A stretch of DNA of 26,159 bases from a virus. The DNA lies in IMG/VR virus record IMGVR_UViG_3300031857_001195, positions 1-26,159 of that record; one strand, written 5' to 3'. The first letter of the stretch is position 1. Each line of letters begins with the position of its first letter. Position numbers and translations under genes: made by a program. The notes under the pieces are model-generated. The model was not told where the DNA came from and made no database searches. It worked only from the letters and a program-made list of their open reading frames with translations. This document shows positions 1 to 8,054 of this stretch, piece after piece.

Positions 1-1003
1 CGCCAACACGAGTATACATTGTGTACTCAATTGAGTCCTTACGTGGCCAGAAGAAGCGGTAAACAGTTACATCACGCTTGATACCAATAACTACGTTATT
101 TGGGAATGTCAAGTGGATATCTCCGTGGTTACCAGTCTCACCTGTGTAATCGCCATCTTGTGCTTCAGGAAGTAGTGGAACTTCGACAATTGGAATACCA
201 AATGCGAATGGAGCCACATAACCTGCTGGACCACCTAGAGGCTGTACGCCTTGTCCACGGATAACGCTTGATGCGATGTCCTGTGGGTTGTTTGAGCCGT
301 AGTCACCAAGAACTGAAGCTGAATATAGATAATCCTGAATCAAGTTTGAACCTGAAAGGAATCGTAGATCAGCTCTGCGTTGCTTGTACTTACGTGGAAG
401 TGCCTTCAATGCTGAGTTGAATACAGCACGAGAGATTCCTGCACCATTTGCGTCAACAACGTGACCGTTAGCCTTTGACTTCTTAACAACTCCGTCAAAT
501 GCCTTGTATAGTGCGTCACCTGTTAGTGACTCGTTACCGTTAAGGATAACGTCTTCAATATCATTACCTGCCTGTGTTGCCATCATGCGGGCAATATGAT
601 CTTCTAGATCTGGACCCTCAATATTGTCTTCTAGAGACTCTGTTGAAAGTTCCCAATCCAAGCGAAGCTTCTTTGTTGTCAAAGAAATCTTGGAGAATGT
701 GACAGCAGCGTTTGTACCTGTGTTGTCAGCTTCTGTTGCAAGCTTCATAAGTTTTTCGCCAACGCCAATACGATCAATTTCTGTTGTATCAGCCTTCATG
801 CGAACTGTTCGTGCTACTTTACCGATTACGGTTGCATCAAACATATAATCTAAGAATCGTGCAGATTGCTCTGGATTTAGTAAGCCACCGTTACCTGCTT
901 CTCCTCCTACGTGTGTACCTGATGTGGCACCAGTAGTAGAAGCGAAGGTTGCTGTAGCTGTTGTACCTGCTGCAACTGCTTTTTCTAATGTTTCATTGCT
1001 CAT
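1..1003 (-). CDS. Major capsid protein, HK97 fold (3' end outside window)
   Basis: This reading frame opens at an ATG at 1003 (N-terminus MSNETLEKAV) and stays open to the window edge, giving 334 visible residues without a stop. It forms the icosahedral shell of the virion. The fold call rests on the overall pattern: a short N-terminal arm, a stretch ARFLDYMFDATVIGKVARTV, then KISLTTKKLRLDWELSTESL, a helix with MMATQAGNDIEDVILNG, and a late DYTGETGNHGDIHLTFPNN segment followed by FFWPRKDSIEYTMYTRVG. That order is typical of HK97-like capsid proteins of actinophages. It lacks a long N-terminal coiled coil (delta domain), so assembly probably needs a separate scaffold, which the upstream protease gene can supply. 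An AGGGTAGGTG stretch upstream can act as ribosome-binding site. The order portal, protease, capsid supports the call strongly. Confidence 0.88.
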   Translation of the reverse strand, partial: MSNETLEKAVAAGTTATATFASTTGATSGTHVGGEAGNGGLLNPEQSARFLDYMFDATVIGKVARTVRMKADTTEIDRIGVGEKLMKLATEADNTGTNAAVTFSKISLTTKKLRLDWELSTESLEDNIEGPDLEDHIARMMATQAGNDIEDVILNGNESLTGDALYKAFDGVVKKSKANGHVVDANGAGISRAVFNSALKALPRKYKQRRADLRFLSGSNLIQDYLYSASVLGDYGSNNPQDIASSVIRGQGVQPLGGPAGYVAPFAFGIPIVEVPLLPEAQDGDYTGETGNHGDIHLTFPNNVVIGIKRDVTVYRFFWPRKDSIEYTMYTRVG

Positions 1004-1024
1004 TGTTTTTTTTCACCTACCCTT

Positions 1025-2350
1025 TTAGTTGAATAATTCGTTTACGGAACCGAGGAAAGAACCGTTCCATTTTGATTTTTTGATTGTTACTTCCTGAGAC
1101 CCGCCAAGGTCTGAGGACTTCTTAATTGCAGTCTCTGATTCTACTGCATCGACACGCTTTTCTACGCCATCAATCGTGCTCTTGATATCTTCAACAGCCT
1201 TGCTTAGTACGGCATGTTGTTCTGCCAACTCTGAAATTCTGCTGTCAACGCTCTTGCTGAAAACTTCAACTGTCTCTTTGATTGTTGAAACTTGTGCTGC
1301 ATTTGCTTCTGAAGCTTTGTTTAGAGTCTCTGAGAAAAATCCTTTTAGGTCACCAAGCATCTTTGCAAAATCAGGTTCATCAACCTCAACTTCTGATACG
1401 TCGGCTGCTTTTTCTAGAGTTTCGGCAGAAGCGTCTGCTGCTGCTTCTTCTACAGCAACTTCAGCAGCTGGTGCTTCCTCAGCAACAACTGGTGTTTCTT
1501 CTACGGCTGCTTCTGGTGCTACTGCATCTTCTGCAACTACGTTTTCTGTGTTTTCTGACACTTCATTACCTCCTTCTACGTTTGCCTGTTTTGCAATTGT
1601 TTGTGTATCAGGCAACGGTAATCTTGACTTCATGAACGAATCAAGAATCTTATCTATCTCTTTAGCTTTGTTAACATCGTTACTCTCTACCCAACCAATT
1701 AGTGATGCTGGCTTACCAGTGACTGGGGAGTCATAAGATGCTTCTTGTGAGATGAATACTGATTTACTCTCTTCACAATAAAAAATATTTTCTGTAGCAG
1801 TTTCTGCTGCTATTCCTTTAAACATTAATTGTCCATTCATCTTCTGAATAGACAAAATGTTGCACAACTCATTTGCTGGTGAATCTACAACTGATAGTTC
1901 CATCAATGCATAATCTTTAATAAAACGAATTGCTTTTCCTGTAGACTTATTTACTTCATTATCTGAATCAATAATCTTTCCGCCAATTGAGAAACCTGCA
2001 AGGGTTCCGTCCAAAATCTTTTCCCATGTGTCTTGAGCGCCTTTAGAAATATAAGCGTCTACATAAACGCCATTGTAAAATTCTCCGCTTTTTGGATCAT
2101 AAAAACTTTCTGGCTTAAATGATACCATTTTGCCAACAGCATTTGACCCATGCATCTCACGAATGTTTCCACGAAAATTTTCAAAAGCTTTTAGGCTTGC
2201 TTCAGCCGTAACTACATCTCCTGTTTGATCAAGATTATCTAGTGTAGCGAATCCAGAAACAGTTCTTTTTTCACGGTTGACCTTTGTAAACGGAACAGAC
2301 AAATTGATATTGTCGCCATTTGAAGACCAATAAGATTTTTCAATATTCAT
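1025..2350 (-). CDS. Prohead protease with scaffold-like C-terminal half
   Basis: This gene encodes a 441-residue protein from the ATG at 2350 (MNIEKSYWSS). An in-frame TTG at 2386 would add 12 residues; neither start has a strong Shine-Dalgarno, and I prefer the ATG. The first 170 residues are an HK97/U35-S78-type maturation protease: His67 in REMHGSN, Ser121 in AGFSIGGK and an ELSVVDSPANE segment near 151-161 match the spacing of the HK97 catalytic His, Ser and Glu. It should cleave scaffold and capsid parts during head maturation. After a linker the protein turns into an Ala/Glu/Val-rich acidic tract (about 270-330) and then a predicted coiled coil (about 340-415) with a basic tail, which looks like a scaffolding domain. 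A strong internal ribosome-binding site sits exactly at this junction. It lies between portal and capsid genes, as expected. Confidence 0.87.
   Translation of the reverse strand: MNIEKSYWSSNGDNINLSVPFTKVNREKRTVSGFATLDNLDQTGDVVTAEASLKAFENFRGNIREMHGSNAVGKMVSFKPESFYDPKSGEFYNGVYVDAYISKGAQDTWEKILDGTLAGFSIGGKIIDSDNEVNKSTGKAIRFIKDYALMELSVVDSPANELCNILSIQKMNGQLMFKGIAAETATENIFYCEESKSVFISQEASYDSPVTGKPASLIGWVESNDVNKAKEIDKILDSFMKSRLPLPDTQTIAKQANVEGGNEVSENTENVVAEDAVAPEAAVEETPVVAEEAPAAEVAVEEAAADASAETLEKAADVSEVEVDEPDFAKMLGDLKGFFSETLNKASEANAAQVSTIKETVEVFSKSVDSRISELAEQHAVLSKAVEDIKSTIDGVEKRVDAVESETAIKKSSDLGGSQEVTIKKSKWNGSFLGSVNELFN
1559..1573 (-). promoter_or_regulatory. Internal Shine-Dalgarno and in-frame GTG start for a separate scaffold product
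   Basis: On the minus strand GAAGGAGG is followed after 7 bases by a GTG that is in frame with the protease gene. Translation from here would give a 178-residue protein made only of the acidic and coiled-coil part. The ATG between them is out of frame. Phage lambda makes its scaffold Nu3 from inside the protease gene C in this way. The GGAGG also encodes Gly-Gly, so chance is possible. Confidence 0.5.
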
Positions 2351-2405
2351 ATGCTTAATTTTATCTTTTAAAATATAAAAAGGCAAATAACTAGTTGCCT
2401 AATAA

Positions 2406-3989
2406 TTAAGCAGTCGTTCTACCCTCACCTTTTGGATTTCTGGCCTCCCCTGAAATATCAGGTGCATTGGCATCTCTTTCCTGGGTTCTTCTTCTACTAT
2501 TAGTAGCTTGGGCCATTTGTTCGGCTGCCTGTTGAGGTTTTAGCTGAATTACTGCATCTCCACCATCAATTGGGACCATGCCTTTTCTAATTCTAACCTC
2601 ATTTGGAGTAATAACCTGCATTCTTAAATATCTTTCATCTATCTTAGATTGCGTGTCTTCATCTGTCAGGGTTAGCTCATTAAATTTAAGAACTAACACG
2701 TCTGTCTTTTCGGCAATAATTCTATTTAATTTCTTTTCTAGAATATCCTGTGCTGGACGACATACCTGCTCTTTAAACATTTTATCTGCGTCTCTAGCAG
2801 AGGCAAGGCTGACTCCCTCTGGTACTCCAATTTTATTTATTGGAACTCTGTGTGAAAGCAAAATTTCATCACGGTTAGCTTTTCGATAAGTGTTAAATGA
2901 TGAGTCTTGAATATTTGCCTCTACTGGCTCCATATTAAATTCAACTTTAGAATCTGCAGAGTCTGCTGGTAGTGGAACATAAAGAGATCTATGATTCTTT
3001 CCTTTAAGTCCTACCTGGAAAAACTCAAGCAACTTTCTTTCTGATTCTGTAGAAAGCTTTGCACCCTTTACTGTAATAATATATCTTGGAACTGCCTTGT
3101 TTTCAAAGTAGTCAAGGTTATACTTGCCAGCGAACTCATTACCAGCCATAGCATTCTGTGACGCTACGATATCTGGAATACCGTAGTAGTTATCCATAGG
3201 TGTATATTTCTTTAATTGAATAATTTCATTTGGTCGGTCTTCTTGACCAGCAATTGGATTCTCTGTTTCCATATCGCCAAAGTTTCTAAAGAATACTGCC
3301 TTGCCGTAAAGTAGTTGTATGAATCCATCACGTAGTCTACGAACACGCATTGTCTTTGCTGGGATATGTCCAATATATCCAATGTTTCCGCTTGTTGTTC
3401 TACCTATTTCAATAAAGCCATTTCCTGTTGCTTCTAGGTCTGTGTATACCTTTACGAGAGTCTCAACAAATGTTTCTTCTTCGTTTACGTCTTCTAGCCA
3501 AAGATCTAGTTGCTGTCTAATTCTATCCATTTTTCTACGTGCACGATTTAGCTGTGTTTCATCTGCAATGTTATCTAAAGCTTCCATAGCTTTTTTACTC
3601 TCAACAAATGAATATCCTAAGCCAACAATATTTGCAACCTTAGCATTAATTGCAGCATAGTTGTATGGAGAGATTTCATAAATTTTTGATAGATACTCAA
3701 GGTTGTACATCGGTTGAACAAGGTCGAACATGGCGTAGCCAGTTACTGCTTGCTGTAATAGATTTTGTTGTGTTGCAGTTCCTTCTATACCGCTAAATCT
3801 TTTTTGAAATTCTCTTGAAACCTTACGACGAAATGTTGGGCTTAAACCATTAATCTTTTTTAAATCGTCTCCAGATACCTTAAATGGATCTGTCTCTATA
3901 ACAATGGATTTATCAAACGTAAACATGTCTGATGAATTAGAAATGGATACCTCGCTGCTAAATGTATCTTCTTCGTTAATATATTCCAT
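2406..3989 (-). CDS. Portal protein
   Basis: The product, 527 residues, forms the dodecameric ring at one head vertex through which DNA enters and leaves and to which the tail joins. It follows the HK97/PBSX portal layout: an N-terminal region with NLEYLSKIYEISPYNYAAINAK (about 96-117), a conserved VYTDLEATGNGFIEI (181-195), YTPMDNYYGIPDIVASQNAM (262-281), the NLDYFENKAVPRYIITVKG stretch (291-309), then HRVPINKIGVPEG and a C-terminal helical stem and crown region with LKFNELTLTDE and ITPNEVRIRKGM. The Gln/Asn-rich tail is probably disordered. The ATG at 3989 is preceded by ACGGAGGATTAAAATA, a good ribosome-binding site, and overlaps the TAA of the gene before it by one base, suggesting translational coupling. 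The length is usual for the family. Confidence 0.92.
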   Translation of the reverse strand: MEYINEEDTFSSEVSISNSSDMFTFDKSIVIETDPFKVSGDDLKKINGLSPTFRRKVSREFQKRFSGIEGTATQQNLLQQAVTGYAMFDLVQPMYNLEYLSKIYEISPYNYAAINAKVANIVGLGYSFVESKKAMEALDNIADETQLNRARRKMDRIRQQLDLWLEDVNEEETFVETLVKVYTDLEATGNGFIEIGRTTSGNIGYIGHIPAKTMRVRRLRDGFIQLLYGKAVFFRNFGDMETENPIAGQEDRPNEIIQLKKYTPMDNYYGIPDIVASQNAMAGNEFAGKYNLDYFENKAVPRYIITVKGAKLSTESERKLLEFFQVGLKGKNHRSLYVPLPADSADSKVEFNMEPVEANIQDSSFNTYRKANRDEILLSHRVPINKIGVPEGVSLASARDADKMFKEQVCRPAQDILEKKLNRIIAEKTDVLVLKFNELTLTDEDTQSKIDERYLRMQVITPNEVRIRKGMVPIDGGDAVIQLKPQQAAEQMAQATNSRRRTQERDANAPDISGEARNPKGEGRTTA

Positions 3990-4336
3990 TATTTTAATCC
4001 TCCGTTTTTCAACGCTTTCATTTCGTCTTTATAATTACCAACATCCATTGGATCTGGTACTAGGCCCCATTTTAATCTTTGTTGCTGATACTCGAATTCT
4101 TCGTCGTCAATTTTCCTGCGTCCAGAAAGAAATACAGGCCCGCCTTCAGAAATACCGTATGACCGAACTGAATCAGCCAATAAAGAAATTCGTGATTTGT
4201 TTCCTTTTGTTGATGTGATTGATAGGAAGTTTCCTTCATCATCGCCAATCCACCTTCCGTCTGGCATTTGCCAAACATATATGCCAAGTCTGGTCTCTTC
4301 GTCTAATACTTTAGTGTTAATTCTATTGATATCCAT
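3989..4336 (-). CDS. Conserved small phage protein upstream of portal, function unknown
   Basis: The 115-residue product starts MDINRINTKVLDEETRLGIY. It has a WQMPDGRWIGDDEGNF motif (about 22-37) and ends in a KWGLVPDPMDVGNYKDEM segment followed by a basic tail. I recognise this only as a type of small protein seen beside portal genes in actinophages; I do not know its function. There is no Shine-Dalgarno before the ATG at 4336. Instead a -10-like TGGTAAAAT ends 8 bases upstream, so the transcript may be leaderless. It is the first gene of the head module, and its TAA overlaps the portal ATG. Confidence 0.75.
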   Translation of the reverse strand: MDINRINTKVLDEETRLGIYVWQMPDGRWIGDDEGNFLSITSTKGNKSRISLLADSVRSYGISEGGPVFLSGRRKIDDEEFEYQQQRLKWGLVPDPMDVGNYKDEMKALKNGGLK

Positions 4337-4344
4337 AGATTACA

Positions 4345-4373
4345 ATTTTACCATTCTTTTGGGTTAAAGTCCA
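4345..4373 (-). promoter_or_regulatory. Putative promoter for the head module
   Basis: On the minus strand TGGACT (4373-4368, four of six matches to TTGACA) and TAAAAT (4350-4345, five of six to TATAAT) are 17 bases apart, and a TGG precedes the -10 hexamer as in extended -10 promoters. Transcription would start close to the ATG at 4336, giving a leaderless message. It sits in the gap between the fibre and head modules. AT-richness makes chance matches possible. Confidence 0.45.
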
Positions 4374-4374
4374 G

Positions 4375-4399
4375 ATTTTGTCATAGGTTGTGACAAAAT
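4375..4399 (-). repeat. Perfect 9-bp inverted repeat at the fibre/head module boundary
   Basis: ATTTTGTCA (4375-4383) and TGACAAAAT (4391-4399) are perfect inverted copies around a 7-base loop. The repeat begins at the stop codon of the LamG-like gene and lies just upstream of the putative head promoter. It could be a weak terminator, an RNA processing or stability hairpin, or a protein-binding site. No run of T follows it on the minus strand, so a classical intrinsic terminator is not supported. Confidence 0.65.
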
Positions 4400-6225
4400 T
4401 ATACGTTTTCGATAACTTTCCAGTCGTAGTTATAGTAGTTTACGGAGTTTTCTGTCACGGTCATTAACGAATTTTCAAGGGTCGTGGTAGCATTACCTAA
4501 ATATAAATTAAAATGTTCCAGAACCTGTGTCGCTGTTAATGAATAATCATATAGGGCTATATTCTGGTAAAGTGCCGAAATTGAGCCAGCGGTAGAGTAG
4601 TTCATCTTAATAACACCAGATATAGGCTCAACAAATGTGATAACCACATATTGGAGCTGATCTTTGGTAAATACATTATGGACATCTGTCTGTGTGCTCT
4701 TATCTACTCCATTGACATATATCTTATCTATATTGGTTTTGGATAGTGTTCCTGTAGGCCAAGAGAGATTTGTAGGTTCATCTGCTACCTCTACGATCCC
4801 GCCCCCATTTAAATCTGATGGTGTATAAAAGAACTCTAATGATTTAATTAGAGTATTTGTATTCACATGAAAACTTGCTCCAGATTGAACTGCTATTCCA
4901 TTTCTAGCATCTCTAGATAATATCTCATATTGTGAATTACTAAATCCTATACCGCCAGTATTTGGTGAAATAAATGATGATGAATTAGAAGCATTTAATG
5001 TTTGATCATTATAAAAACTCATTGATAAACTATATAGCTTAGGTAGATACTTACTGTTATTAGATGTTGTCATTGTTATTCTAATATATAAATCTCTTGA
5101 TGTATCAAATGATCCTAGGGAGTATTCTGGTATTGGTTGTCCATTTATACAAGGAGAGTATGTAATTCCATCTACGCTGGACTCTACTGATATCCCGTTG
5201 TCCCCGTCCCATTCTATTCTAGAGTTATCCATATCTGGACCACTTGGTATTACAATAAAATCTTCTAGCACTACAGTTTTTGATATTCCAGAGCCGTAGG
5301 CTATTCTAATGGCATCATTATTATTATCATAATATAAGTCATCATTTAAAAAATAACTCCATGGCTTGGTTGCTGGATATGAATATGAATATTTAGTAGA
5401 CAGGGCATCGTCATATATACTAAATAATTCTCCGCCATCTGGATAAACAACTTCTGTGCTATTAATTGTGGCTCCTAGATTATAATGGTCTTGAATATTT
5501 TCTAAGCCCAAAGAATACCTGTATGCTGCAACACAGTTAATTAGCATATAATCTGATGAGTTTGCTACTGGACCAGAAGACAAGTTTAATGAGCTATTTG
5601 TAAATGCAAAATTTGTAAGCGTTTTTTCTTCTTCAAGAATTCCGTCTATATAGAGGTATGCCTTAGATCCAGTATATGATGCAACAACATGAAAAGACTT
5701 TTTGATATATGGTATTGTCCATGATATAGACTCTGAGTTTAATTTAAAAACTATATTCTTGTTATCATAGAACAAACCAACAGAGTTTGTTGAATCTGCC
5801 AATATTGGAATTATAGATGTTGATGAAGTATTAAAATATACCCAGCACTCTAAAGTAAAGTCGTTATCCGATGAGTTTGAAGTTCCAAATCCTGGAGACA
5901 ATGTGTTATTTACATGGTCATTTAATACTGGATATAATATTGATGATGATCCAGTTAATTTACCAGACTGAGTAAATCCAGGGACTAATGGAATAATTCC
6001 ATCTGTATGTGTTCCGCTATATATAGCAGTATTGTTAGATCCAGATATATCTTCTGTTATGCTTCCGCCAGCTTCAGCATACGTATTAAATGAATTTAAA
6101 AAATCTGTATAATCAGTAAAATTATTTAAAACATCCTGATACGTAGTAAGTCCACTACCAGTAATGGATTCTATCGGCCAAAATCCAAGCGGGTAGTCTG
6201 ATAGGACTTTTAATCTATATGACAT
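4399..6225 (-). CDS. LamG/concanavalin-like structural protein (probable adhesin or minor tail protein)
   Basis: The product has 608 residues. The N-terminus, YRLKVLSDYPLGFWPI, and a following dISGSNN..Y..GT segment are typical of phage LamG-type proteins. Residues about 120-250 form a jelly-roll of the laminin-G/concanavalin type: NDFTLECWVYF, then HVVASYTGSKAYLYIDG and a closing YRYSLGLENIQDHYNLG. A middle beta-rich part follows, and residues about 420-590 repeat the theme (QYVVITF...ALYDYSLTATQVLEHFNLYLGN). Such domains bind carbohydrates in many proteins, so attachment to the host surface is likely, but no binding site can be proved here. The ATG at 6225 is preceded by GGGAGATAGATGTC, a good ribosome-binding site, and overlaps the previous gene by 11 bases. 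A 9-bp hairpin follows directly. Confidence 0.75.
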   Translation of the reverse strand: MSYRLKVLSDYPLGFWPIESITGSGLTTYQDVLNNFTDYTDFLNSFNTYAEAGGSITEDISGSNNTAIYSGTHTDGIIPLVPGFTQSGKLTGSSSILYPVLNDHVNNTLSPGFGTSNSSDNDFTLECWVYFNTSSTSIIPILADSTNSVGLFYDNKNIVFKLNSESISWTIPYIKKSFHVVASYTGSKAYLYIDGILEEEKTLTNFAFTNSSLNLSSGPVANSSDYMLINCVAAYRYSLGLENIQDHYNLGATINSTEVVYPDGGELFSIYDDALSTKYSYSYPATKPWSYFLNDDLYYDNNNDAIRIAYGSGISKTVVLEDFIVIPSGPDMDNSRIEWDGDNGISVESSVDGITYSPCINGQPIPEYSLGSFDTSRDLYIRITMTTSNNSKYLPKLYSLSMSFYNDQTLNASNSSSFISPNTGGIGFSNSQYEILSRDARNGIAVQSGASFHVNTNTLIKSLEFFYTPSDLNGGGIVEVADEPTNLSWPTGTLSKTNIDKIYVNGVDKSTQTDVHNVFTKDQLQYVVITFVEPISGVIKMNYSTAGSISALYQNIALYDYSLTATQVLEHFNLYLGNATTTLENSLMTVTENSVNYYNYDWKVIENV

Positions 6226-6439
6226 CTATCTCCCATGTATCTGTTGATTCAGTATATATATAAATAGTACCATCTCTATTTTCTCTAATTAGATTTAGTC
6301 CAGTATCTTGAACATCTACCCATCTAGCTCCAATTGTAGACTTAATCCATTGTATGTACTGATCATCAGATTCATTATCTAAAGAAACCTTAAATAATGT
6401 TATTTCTTCTTGTGGTCTTTCTATTAATATTTCATCCAT
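6215..6439 (-). CDS. Small acidic protein, function unknown
   Basis: This short gene encodes 74 residues (MDEILIERPQEEITLF...), acidic, with no membrane segment, signal peptide or known motif. The end is beta-like and aromatic (GTIYIYTESTDTWEIDV). Its ATG at 6439 shares one base with the stop of the glycine-rich gene before it, and its 3' end overlaps the LamG-like gene by 11 bases, so all three are probably translated together. A part in tail or fibre assembly is a guess from position only. Confidence 0.65.
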   Translation of the reverse strand: MDEILIERPQEEITLFKVSLDNESDDQYIQWIKSTIGARWVDVQDTGLNLIRENRDGTIYIYTESTDTWEIDVI

Positions 6440-8046
6440 TATGGTAGGTATCCAAACATGATTGTAACACCGCTTCCTCCGTTACTACTGCCACCTAATG
6501 GTGTAAGTATACAGCCTATATAAAACCCTTTATCTGCAGTTGATAAAAGATAATTTCTTCCATATGTCCATCCAGGAGTAGTATTTCCTGCGTTATCAGT
6601 AGAACCTATTTGAGGAAATGCTTGAACGTTGCTTCCAGCTGCATCTGATGCTCTAATATATTGATACAGCCATTGTGTAGATGTTGCACTCCATGTTCCT
6701 CTTGTTGCAAATATTGTGCTTCCTACAGAGAAGCTACCAGAATAACTTCCTCCTCCAGAATATACTGGAATTAAAGGAATTTGTGATGAAGATGCAGAAT
6801 ATGCTGGTGCAGATGAGCCATTAGCATTAACTCCTCTTACTGCTAATCTATAATATAAACCTTGATCTTTTGATCCATTTAATCCTTGTCTAAGACTTCC
6901 AGCAGCTGCTAAAGTTTTTGCTGGATAAGAAGTAAAATATTGCCATGGATTTTGTGCTGCAGAAGATGGGCTTATTGAATAATCAGCATATGTAGAAGAC
7001 CATGTTGTCCTATCTCCCCAATATGTATTATCATTAGAATATTGCCATTTATATTCAAATGATGTTGCATTGCTCCAAGAACCGTCTGAAGTTTTAGTTA
7101 ATGTTCCTCCTGCTGAAGCAGATCCTCCAATTGAAGGAATAGAATTATTTGTTGGTACAGCACCTGGTGTTGTTTTTACTATAGCATCTGGATGAGATCC
7201 AAGATATCTGACAATTACAATTCCTTTACCGCCATTACCACCAGCTCTATATGAATCTTGATTTTTTCCTGCTCCGCCTCCACCGCCACCAGTATTTGCA
7301 ATTCCGCTTCCGCCAGTATCTCCCCATGGAGCTGGACCACCACCTTGTCCACCACCACCTGAAACATTTATATAATCTGCTGAACCTCCTCCACCTGCAA
7401 AAAGTCCGCTTAAACCTTTACCAGAAGCAATGGCCCAATCTGTATAATTTACACCAGCACCTGCTTGTATTGAAGAAGCTGCTCCACCTTGACCACCACC
7501 ACCGCCAAGTCCTCCTGAATTTCCTTGTGTGCCTGAACCAGCAGGTGATCCTCCACCACCGTTACCTCCGCTAGATCCAGTAGAACCATCTGCTGATGCC
7601 GTATTGTAATATGATCCACCACCGCTAGATGCACCGCCACCGCCACCTCCTTGAGCTGCAGTTAAACTTCCAAATTGTGAAGGTGATCCATTTGGACCTC
7701 TAGTTCCAGTAGTTGTGTAAGATGCGGTTGCTCCATTTCCAACAGTTACTGTATATGTATTTGGAGACAATGTTGTTGTTGCTAATAAAGCTGCTCCTGC
7801 ACCACCGCCATATGTTGTGTAAAGAGTTGAGTGGTGTCCTCCACCTGCTCCTCCACCACCAACAGTTAAAACTTCTACCTGTTTTGATGATAACATTGTA
7901 AATGTTCCACTATTTAAAAATGTGTGATAAGTATATCCATTATAAGTTGCAATTGAGTCTCCTCCGCTTGCAATTGGAGAAGCTTTACCAATTCCAAATC
8001 CGAAGCCTCTTGAAGACCCTGAACTCCTAGATGATATTATTGGCAT
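6439..8046 (-). CDS. Glycine-rich tail-fibre tip adhesin with C-terminal beta domains
   Basis: The product is 535 residues. After a Ser/Arg/Gly-rich start, residues about 33-285 form a glycine-rich domain: an opening YHTFLNSGTFTM strand, EVLTVGGGGAGGG, many GGGGG runs, and the usual closing GGNGGKGIVIVRYLG. Such domains fold as polyglycine-II-like sandwiches in phage tip adhesins (T4-like S16 gp38 is the known example), where the loops between glycine runs contact the receptor. The C-terminal half (about 290-535) is Ser/Thr/Trp-rich and beta-like, with FEYKWQYSNDNTYW and YYRLAVRGVNANGSS segments resembling Ig/fibronectin-like repeats. An AGGATTAATT ribosome-binding site precedes the ATG at 8046. 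It sits between the collagen-like fibre and the LamG-like protein. Confidence 0.78.
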   Translation of the reverse strand: MPIISSRSSGSSRGFGFGIGKASPIASGGDSIATYNGYTYHTFLNSGTFTMLSSKQVEVLTVGGGGAGGGHHSTLYTTYGGGAGAALLATTTLSPNTYTVTVGNGATASYTTTGTRGPNGSPSQFGSLTAAQGGGGGGASSGGGSYYNTASADGSTGSSGGNGGGGSPAGSGTQGNSGGLGGGGGQGGAASSIQAGAGVNYTDWAIASGKGLSGLFAGGGGSADYINVSGGGGQGGGPAPWGDTGGSGIANTGGGGGGAGKNQDSYRAGGNGGKGIVIVRYLGSHPDAIVKTTPGAVPTNNSIPSIGGSASAGGTLTKTSDGSWSNATSFEYKWQYSNDNTYWGDRTTWSSTYADYSISPSSAAQNPWQYFTSYPAKTLAAAGSLRQGLNGSKDQGLYYRLAVRGVNANGSSAPAYSASSSQIPLIPVYSGGGSYSGSFSVGSTIFATRGTWSATSTQWLYQYIRASDAAGSNVQAFPQIGSTDNAGNTTPGWTYGRNYLLSTADKGFYIGCILTPLGGSSNGGSGVTIMFGYLP

Positions 8047-8054
8047 AATTAATC

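Noticed and set aside
1176-1736. 186-residue open frame on the plus strand opposite the protease gene
   Set aside because: It is the antisense image of the Ala/Glu-rich scaffold part (Ser/Ala-rich low-complexity product), has no ribosome-binding site and conflicts with the all-minus gene layout.
2351-2386. TTG start at 2386 for the protease
   Set aside because: It would add a 12-residue basic stretch. An ATG follows at 2350 with the residues typical of the family start; the TTG has only a weak AGG upstream. Kept as an alternative, not as the main call.
4375-4399. Intrinsic terminator at the fibre/head boundary
   Set aside because: The hairpin is AT-rich and no T-run follows it on the transcribed strand, so I list it only as an inverted repeat.
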